Source of the DNA: Proales similis
Taxonomy: Eukaryota > Rotifera > Eurotatoria > Ploima > Proalidae
Reading direction: 5' to 3'
Assembly (NCBI GenBank): GCA_019059635.1
Contig: JAGVRJ010000012.1
Coordinates: 496,001-560,000, forward strand
DNA length: 64,000 nucleotides
A program made the position numbers and the translations under genes. Numbering within the stretch: position 1 is the first letter of the stretch; each line of letters starts with the position of its first letter. A model generated the notes under the pieces. That model had not been told where the DNA came from and did no database searches. It saw only the letters and a list, made by a program, of their open reading frames with translations. Positions 56,694 through 64,000 of the stretch are shown piece after piece.

Positions 56694-57492
56694 GACGGCT
56701 ATCGGAGCTGGCTAATTACACTCTCGCTCGAAGGTTGATGGTGGACAGAGAAGAAGAATGAGAGAAATTCGCCGGATACTATTTGCACTCGGACAAAAAT
56801 GACAACAAGCGAATGAGAGGGACCGAGTCAAATAGGATGCGGCGAGCAAGAGCTGAAACGATTTCAACCTGGTGGCTTGTTGTTTCACTCGGCAAATGAG
56901 GCAACAAACATTCAATCCGCGAGCTTAAACCATAAATCTCGCGCGTCCACCAAATCTCGCCTGAATGTTAATTGATGATAGGCCGGCGAGAAAGCGAAAG
57001 TCATCCTAATGACGATGATGATGATGATGATGACATGCGCGCAGCAAATCTCACTCGAGGCTCACTCGCGCGCCGCCCGTTGACGTAGATGAGTGAGGCC
57101 CGCTGATGCTAATGAACGCGCAAAACAGATCGAAAATAGCAAGAAAAGAGACGAAGGCGAGAGACAAACAAACGCTGAATGCTCGGCCAGTCGATCGCTA
57201 GAGAGTGGAAGGCTGAAGCTGCTCGATTAGCGGACGTTGCTTTTTGATTGCTCGATTGACAAAGGCCACGAGGTCAATGCCTGTCTAATGTTTAGGTTAC
57301 AGCTCGGCAACTTCTCATAACCTTTCAGTCGATCTACTTAGCTTCTAAATCCACAACTCGCTGACACTGGTCGCCTCTCGTGCTGTAAACAAAACAGCCC
57401 GGCCGCTTCGACTTTGGTTTGATGGTTTATTATTCGTTCGCCAATTCAAGATGCGATCAACATCAGAACAAAAGAAGTGAACAAAGAGTGGT
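56694..57492. other. Intergenic region upstream of the peritrophin gene
   Basis: Regulatory flank of the peritrophin gene and 3' flank of the Ras-family gene. It contains a (GAT)n run at about 57011-57032. No gene is visible. Confidence 0.5.
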
Positions 57493-58637
57493 CTAAGAGA
57501 TGACGCAGTTCTTGTGCCGCTTGCTGGCACGTAGAGTGTCCGTTTTCCTTCTGCTGTGCGCTTCGTCCGGCTCGACGGCGGGCTCCGAGTGTCGCCTCAC
57601 TTTTTCCGAATGCTTGGTCAGGGCGAGGTTGGAGCCGACGCGGAGCACAAACGACAGGCTGCTGTTGCGTCGGCCAAGTCCTTTGCCGCCCTCTTTATCC
57701 TCGGCCAGTGCGTCTTGCTCTCTGGCCACACAGTCGATCAGGGTGGTGAACATTTGCGCAACGTTTATGTTCTCTCTGGCGCTCGTCTCCATGTAGACGC
57801 ATTTGAACTTCTCTTGGGCGCATTGTTTGGCCCGACTGCGCAGCTCGCTGTCCTCTTTGACCATGTCCACTTTGTTGCCGACTAGTAAAAGCGGACAGTC
57901 GTTCTCGCCTAATTTTAAGTTGACGTCTGGTTAATGAATGCAAAGCCAACGAGACGAACCTTTGCGCTCGACAATGTGATTGAAAATGCTGGTGAGACGC
58001 TCAAACGACTGCTCGTTAGTCAAGTCGAACACCATCAGAAATGCGGTGCCGTCTCGAATGTAAAGGTCTTTCATTGCCGGAAATTCGAACGAGCCAGACG
58101 TATCGATTATTTCGATGCACTGACTCGTGCCATCTGAAAGAAAAGATTGATCGAGCAGATGCGACAATCAAAGGCCATGAAAAAAAAAAAACGCGCAAAT
58201 GTCAGGCGCTCACTTGGAAAGTTGACGTAGTGCATGTAGCTGTCGTCGACCGTCGGCGTGTATGCGTCGCTGAACGAGCCGTCGATGTATTGCTTAACCT
58301 TTGATTCGGATTAACGGTCACAATCATGAGCCTGGCGGCTGAAATAATCACCAGTGACGTCTTGCCGACTCCAGCGTTGCCGAATACGACAAATTTCCAA
58401 GGCAATCGGAGGCTGCTCACGCTCGCTTTTCGGCTCGAAGTTGCCGGACTGGTCGGGCCGACCAGCGCATTTTGCTGCTGGCTGCTTTCCTCCGGAACTC
58501 TTAAATTGGTCAAGTTGAACAATAGACTTGCTCTGACTCGTCCTCTTCTCTTTTTACCTGAGCCATTTCTCAGAGTCGAGTTTGCCCACGCTGCTGCTGC
58601 TCTTGTTCTCCTCGTTCAGCTCAAGTTTAAACTCGAA
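57493..58637 (-). CDS. Ras-family small GTPase with CVIS prenylation box
   Basis: At least four exons. The P-loop exon reads LPWKFVVFGNAGVGKTSL, spliced in phase (57-bp intron) to VKQYIDGSFSDAYTPTVDDS, which carries the effector Thr. The next exon has DTSGSFEFPAMKDLYIRDGT (switch II DTSG, not DTAG). The last has LLVGNKVDM and METSAREN, then a long Ser/Arg-rich tail ending KNCVIS. DTSGSxxFPAM and the CVIS end resemble the Di-Ras and RASD (Dexras) group, which signal with low intrinsic GTPase activity and are membrane-anchored. Upstream of the P-loop, an exon (SVGKLDSEKWLR) splices in phase at 58558, but no ATG is found before an in-frame stop at 58638-58640. The true start exon is therefore missing from my model. 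Confidence 0.82.
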
Positions 58638-61475
58638 TTAAGACTTGAACGTTTTAAGTGCACGATTCTAGAAAACCTACTCGAATGGAGCTTCCAAGGC
58701 CATCGTGGTTGTACCAGTGAGAGAGCATTACGATCAATTGCTCTGTTTAGTCAGTTGCATATCGATCTGAGGCCTGTCGACACTCGCCTGCGTTTGGAAC
58801 AATTTTAATCTAAACGATGACGCTAAATCAGATCTGATGCTTTTTCTGCGCCTGTCTCTGTGGGCCGTTCAGGCGACCTGACACGCGAGCAATAAAACCG
58901 TATCAATACTAGAAAACAATCTGCTCGTAAGTAGCTCAAACGCAGTCGTCCGCTCTGTTTTTAATTAATCAAGCGCACGGCTGAGAAGCGAATTCAACCA
59001 GTGTGGTCTAACAAGCTGCTGAAAAAGCAGTGTGGTCCTGGTGGCCTGAGTCCCAAATGTGGTCCTGATGAAGCTGGCAGAAAGAATCCGAAGGAGAACA
59101 GAACGGGGCGGTAAAGAAAACTGAAAAATTGATGAAGCAGTCAATCCATGATGAGATGGAATTAGAGGCATCAGCAGACATAAAGAATCATCGGTGAGTG
59201 TCGTTCGGCCGCAGTAAAGGTCGCATCATGAAAGGCAATCATCAAATTTTCAAGACGATGATGATGATGCTTTCAATGCGCTGAAGCGTTTAATTCCGTC
59301 TTGGCAAGAAGGAAGCGGCCGAGAGAGTGTTAAATTGCTCTGGCGAGTAGGTCTTTTGTCAAGACGATGCAATTATTCAAGCAGTGATAATTTCGCAGCG
59401 AAATTGAAGTAAAAGAAAATCGATAAGAGAGAAAGAGAGAGAGCGGAAGAAGCGGAGCCAGGAGTGCGGGCGGTTGCTCTCACTCACAAGCTTGGTCGTC
59501 GAATGAAAATCAAAAAGCTGATCGCAGCTGCGTCAGACATGTTCGGATCATCACTGATGTGCGCCAGAAGAAATCAAATGAGAAGAAGACGAGGCAGAAT
59601 ATTCAAAGTGGCAAAAGTTATAGAGAATGAGATGAAAGATAAGCAGCAGCGGGGTCGGAAATGAAAAAAGAAACCGACGTTGGCTGAAACTCTTTTCTGG
59701 CACGCGCTTCGTCTACGTGCCTTAATTAGATAAGCCGCGGCTGACGCAACTCCTTTCCACTCTACTTGGAATGAGAAAAGAGAAATGAGAAAATTGAGCG
59801 AAAATTGAAGAGAAGCCAAATAATCAGCAAAAATAACAGCTGCAGGGGGGACTTGCCTCCTCACAAGTTTTGGTTTCATTCATTATCTAGACAGCATCAG
59901 CATGTTTGGTGATGGGAACTGCTCCTCTCGTGCTACTTGCAATTCGACCTCGATGTGTGTGTGTGAGAGAGAAAACAGCGATAAATCATTATTGGCCAAC
60001 AGGAACTGAGTCGAATGCAGTTTCGCAGCAGACGGCTAATGTTGCATCTGAGACAGGTACTGGCTAAGAGCTGCTCCACAAATGCGCAGTCAAAGTTTGA
60101 GAACAAAAAAGCTGGCAAACTTGCGGTCTGATTATCCGACCGAATTGCGTCGCAGACAAAGGCACCAGCGTGAAATAGAATTAGCGGTCGCGAGGGCATG
60201 ATCACAGATGCCAGAAGAGTTGGAAGGAGGGAAGCAGATGCAACGTGCAGCAGCAGCAAGGTAAGCGAGAAAGGAGCGGAATTGAAGCAAATAAGCGCGA
60301 ATTGAAAAGAGTAGACGAGGCCTTATCCAATGCAGTTGATTGGAAATAATTAGAGTCTCGGCTTAATTAGTCAAGAAGCGACCAGCGCGTCAGCTCCCAC
60401 ATCTTCATTGCCAAGTCAGTAATCAGCTGCAATAGCTACTGGCAGCTTAATCTGACTTTAATTACTTACATCAACTACATCATCTCCTTTCAGGCAAAAT
60501 GAAATTAGCTGCGATTTTTCTCTCCCTGCATCCCGCTTCCGCTTTTTGAGTCTCTAATTGGGCGGCGCCTTTCTTTCCATTATGTAGCTTCAACTCGCTG
60601 CTTAATTAAAATTCAAAGCTACCTCTTTACTGAAATTCAAAACTTCCGCCCAAGGCTACTCACTTTGATCGGCTCATATCCCTTTGTCGCCAGCTTAAGC
60701 TCTTGACTCTCTCTCTCTCTTTTCCTCAAACTCATTCATTCTAAGCCAAGTGCTTTCTTCCTCTGTTCAACAAGTTCCCGAGCCTGTGACTCGTCATTTC
60801 GAAGCTTGTTGCTTCACAAGCCTGAGATTAGACCCGGGTCCAGGAGAAGTGAAATGCAAATGCAAAGACCGAATATCTGACTGAATTTGACCGAAATGTG
60901 AACGAAAATGGAAAAGAAAGAATTTCCAAAATAAATTTCTGAATCGAACCGATGCGCGCCTGAAAGCAGATAGGAGCCGTCGAGAGTCATATTTCAGCGT
61001 GAAGAACTCTGTTCTGACGTCTATTCGGGCAGGCAGCCAGGCTAGACAAGAAAAGCAATGCACTAGAAGCACAGGAAATATAAATGCCTCATGCAGCCGG
61101 CTCAAACAGCGCCGCATGCCGAGTGCACGAAATGAGAGAAGCAAAAAAGAGAATTTGGTTTTATGTTGTGCTGCGTGCAGAAGCAGCTCATTCACGTTTA
61201 ACATTGGTTCACGGGCGATGCATTTGCGTAGAAAGCGAGAATGGGAAGAAGAGAGCGAGCGAACGAGCAATAGATAAATTTAGCGGCGAATTTTGCACCG
61301 ATGCTGATTATTAAGGTCCTGCTCGTTCGGTTCTGCTAGAAGAGCGGATACGGATCAGGCAAGCAAGACGGCTAATCTTTCGGCTCTAATTAGTGATCTT
61401 TGAATTCTTGCACGGACGCGCGCATAGACGACGACCGCGTTGATTTTTAGATAAAGTCAATCAAGCGAGCGAAAA
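58638..61475. other. Gene-poor region between the Ras-family gene and NUP50
   Basis: About 2.8 kb of mixed, locally purine-rich sequence (GA tract near 59427-59442, GAT run near 59260, CT tract near 60710-60721). Small open frames exist on both strands, but none has a domain, strong splice context or family resemblance. It contains the NUP50 promoter at its right end. Confidence 0.5.
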
Positions 61476-63976
61476 ATGGGCAAACGGCGCTCGGAAATGT
61501 CGCACAAGATGCGAGCGTTCGGCGACGACGATGTGGATGAAGAGAGCGAAAATGAGGTCGAAGAAATCAGCGAGGTAGGCAAGGCTCAATTAAGCGGCTG
61601 GCAACCTTCTCTCTCTTAATGTGAAAATTCCACTTCAAGCAGCCGCTCTCTGCCGAGCAAATGAGCACGATCAGGACGCGCAAGAAGCTTGTTGCACGAC
61701 GCCGAAAAACAGAATCGACTGTCGGCTCGTCGGCGCCCAATGCCTTCTCGCCATTTCAAAGCTTCTCATTCAAGCCCAATCAGACTAGCGAGTCAACAGC
61801 GGCAGCAGCATCGGTTGCGGCCAACTCGAGCAATAGTGCGCCGGCACCGTTCAAAGGTTTCAGTTTTCTGGGAACTAACGGCTCAAACAAGAGCAACCAG
61901 GCCGCTTCAGAGCAGTCTGTCGCATCGGCGCCACTCAAAGAGACGAAATTGGTCGACGGCGCGGACAAAAAGCCAGAACAGAACGGCAGCCAGCAGCCGC
62001 AGCATTTGGACTCCTCCGAGGTCAAGTTCATCAACGGCTTGAAGAAGCTCTACGAAGAATGCTTCGACAAGCGTCGCAAGGAGCCCAACATGCCGCCTGA
62101 GATTCATAGGTTTACCGCCCAAGAGGAGAAGTACGCGTTTTGCCTGGGCGAGTTGAACAAACACTGCGCCAGGTGGATTAGCCAGCACGTGGAGGAGAAC
62201 TCGCACGTCATCCTCACGCCCATATTCCTCGACTACTTTAATTATTTGATCGCGTTCGAGAAGGCGTTCTTTCCGGCCTCGTTCAAGCCCGAAAAAGAGG
62301 AAGACTTGAACGGCAGCAAAGAGAACGCCGAGCCCAAAAAACTCGACTCGAACGGACACTTGCCGACGCCGTTCAACTCGGCACAGATGCCAGAGCTCAA
62401 ACCGTTCACATTCGGCTCTCTGAGTGATTCGAAGCCACAGGCGATCGCCGCTCTCAGTGATTTGAAGCCACAGCCGACGCCGGTCGTTCATGCAAGCACG
62501 TTTCATTCCAAGCATTCCACTCTACCCGATCAAACGCCCATGCTGAACGAAACGCCTGCGCCTCACAATCTATTTGAATTCAAGACAAATGTGCCAAAAG
62601 TGGACAAGAACGACAACTCGGCCGAAATAGAAATAGTCGGCTCAAACGAGGCGCCAACCGGTGACGAAGAGAGCAGCGAACAGTCCGAAGACAATGAAGA
62701 CGAGAGCAACGAAGAAGACGAAGAGGGCAACGATGATGACGACGACGACGACGATGATGATGATGATGGAGGCGATCAAGACAATCAAGGCCAAGAAAAC
62801 GATGACGACGACGAGCCAGAGATAATCGAAGAGACAAGCGAAGACAAACGAGCCAGCTCTTCATCGATTGAGGTTAAGCTCATCACGGCGCCAGTGAAAT
62901 TCGACTCGAGCAAGTTCTCTTTCGGTGCTGGTTCAATCCCGGCCAAGCCATTCGAGCCCGCAGCGGAGAAGAAAGAAGAGAGTGGAGAGGCAGCAAAGCC
63001 GACACCGTTTCTATTCGGTGCTCGTCCAGAAACAAAAGCTCAAGAAGAGGGAGGCTTTGGCAAATTCTCTAGCTCTAGCTTCAAATTCGGCGCATTTTCT
63101 TCGACTTCGCAGGCACCGCCAGTGACGGCGGCGGCGGCGGCGGCTCCGAATTCGGGCGCCGAGGCCAGCAAAGCAGAGCCCGGCGCAGCCAAGACAACTA
63201 CAACGTTCAGTTTTTTCACAAGTCCGGCAAACGCCGAAAAGTGCCAGACAGAGCAGCCGAGTCCGTTCAGCAAGTTGGTTTCATTCTCTGACAAAAAGGA
63301 GACACCGAGCGAGGGATTCAAATTCGGCTCGGGCCTTTTTAACACGAGTTTGCCAAGCAGCACGTCTGCGTCGGGCATATTCGCGAGTTTGACGAAAAGT
63401 GCCGAGAACAAGCCGGCGGCCGACGACGGCGCAAATCAAGCGAAATTTAAGTTTGCTGATTTTAGTCAAAAGCCTCTGTTCGGCGCTTCATGGGCCAACT
63501 CAGACTCCACTGGCACAAGTTCGGGCCCGTTCGGAAACTTGTCGGCGCCAGTTGCCACATTCGGCGCGGGCCAAGACGAGGAAGAGGAGGCGTATCAGCC
63601 GCCGGAGCCGGAGAAAAGCGACGTCAAAGAGGAGGGCGCCCTGTTCGAGAAGCGCATCAAACTCTACTATTTTAACAAAGAAAAAAATGAATTTACTGAT
63701 CGCGGCATCGGCAATTTGTTCATAAAACCGACGGCGGACGGCGGCAAAACGCAGCTGATCGTCAGAGCTGACACTGCCCTGTCGCAGATATTGCTCAACG
63801 TCAAGCTGGACAAATCGCTGCCGGTCGAGAAGCAGGGCGAGAAGAACGTCTCTTACATTTGCGTGCCCAATCCGCCCATTCCCAATGTCGATCAGGCGTG
63901 TAAGTTTTTGTTTAAAGTAAAAACGGCCCAAGACGCCGACGAGCTGCTTGCCAAGCTCAAAGAAAATCAAAAGTAA
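61476..63976 (+). CDS. NUP50: Nucleoporin NUP50
   Basis: NUP50 is a mobile nuclear-basket nucleoporin that promotes importin-alpha cargo release. Exon 1 (61476-61574) encodes MGKRRSEMSHKMRAFGDDDV. A 65-bp intron leads to exon 2 (61640-63976), giving about 811 aa, longer than human (468). In order: a basic importin-alpha-binding region (RTRKKLVARRRKT), the NUP50-specific helical segment (YAFCLGELNKHCARWISQHV, LTPIFLDYFNYLIAFEKAF), FG repeats (FKFGAFS, FGKFSSSSFKFG), an Asp/Glu-rich tract, and a C-terminal Ran-binding domain (KRIKLYYFNKEKNEFTDRGI, NLFIKPTADGGKTQLIVRAD, YICVPNPPIPN). The extra length is mostly the FG region and a polyacidic run. The stop TAA is at 63974-63976, so the gene is complete. 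Confidence 0.95.
62725..62772 (+). repeat. GAT/GAC run encoding a poly-Asp tract in NUP50
   Basis: A trinucleotide run alternating GAT and GAC encodes a stretch of more than ten Asp within a longer acidic segment. The mixed synonymous codons suggest that the acidic tract itself is selected. Confidence 0.85.
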
Positions 63977-64000
63977 AATTCCATATACTCAATCTGCCTT

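Noticed and set aside
1-64000. Transposons, CRISPR arrays, viral insertions and tRNA genes
   Set aside because: I looked for transposase or reverse-transcriptase motifs, terminal repeats, spaced direct repeats and tRNA A/B boxes and saw none that I could support by eye. A tRNAscan and repeat search would be decisive.

Overview
The window is nuclear DNA of a small-genome bilaterian animal. The evidence is spliced genes with GT-AG introns mostly of about 45-70 bp (one probable GC-AG intron), AATAAA signals after the genes, and animal gene families: an FMRFamide-type GPCR, a peritrophin-A (chitin-binding) protein, a Hey-type bHLH-Orange factor and Ral GTPases. CCDC103 and MKKS/BBS6 point to motile cilia or flagella. 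No bacterial or viral block is visible. The phylum cannot be fixed from the window alone: a compact ecdysozoan such as a tardigrade or a miniature lophotrochozoan would both fit.

Layout. 1-1.2 kb: nothing clear. 1.2-6 kb (+): NFU1 (mitochondrial Fe-S scaffold) and WASHC5/strumpellin. 6.1-8.4 kb (-): Hey-like bHLH, CCDC103 and two small membrane proteins whose reading frames overlap at an ATGA. 8.6-16.8 kb (-): an RBBP6-like 3'-end processing factor and a single-exon RPB1 with a heptad CTD. 17.4-21.1 kb: MKKS/BBS6 (-) and dynamitin DCTN2 (+), head to head. 21.4-25.1 kb (-): two Ral-type GTPases flanking DNAJC24/DPH4. 26-30 kb: an unrecognised small basic protein (+) and CCAR1 (-). 30.9-35.5 kb (+): RPL12 and a PNUTS-like PP1 regulator. 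36-44.5 kb (-): INTS2, an unrecognised helical protein and ALDH8A1. 44.5-48.2 kb: gene-poor. 48.2-50 kb (+): neuropeptide GPCR. 50.3-53 kb (-): SLC5-type sodium symporter. 53.8-54.8 kb (+): DMAC2-like leucine-rich protein. 54.9-56.6 kb (-): peritrophin-A protein with a TATA box. 57.5-58.6 kb (-): Ras-family GTPase. 58.6-61.5 kb: gene-poor. 61.5-64 kb (+): NUP50.

Theme. Several genes act on RNA polymerase II transcription and its end: RPB1, RBBP6-like, PNUTS-like, INTS2 and CCAR1. Three of these are altered. The RBBP6-like protein shows no CCHC knuckle and an incomplete RING. The PNUTS-like protein shows neither the TFIIS-type N-domain nor the CCCH finger. The RPB1 CTD favours Ser over Thr at heptad position 4. 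Most other genes are housekeeping. Exon boundaries were derived by hand from frame and splice sites. Where a boundary is uncertain, the entry gives the outer span and says so.
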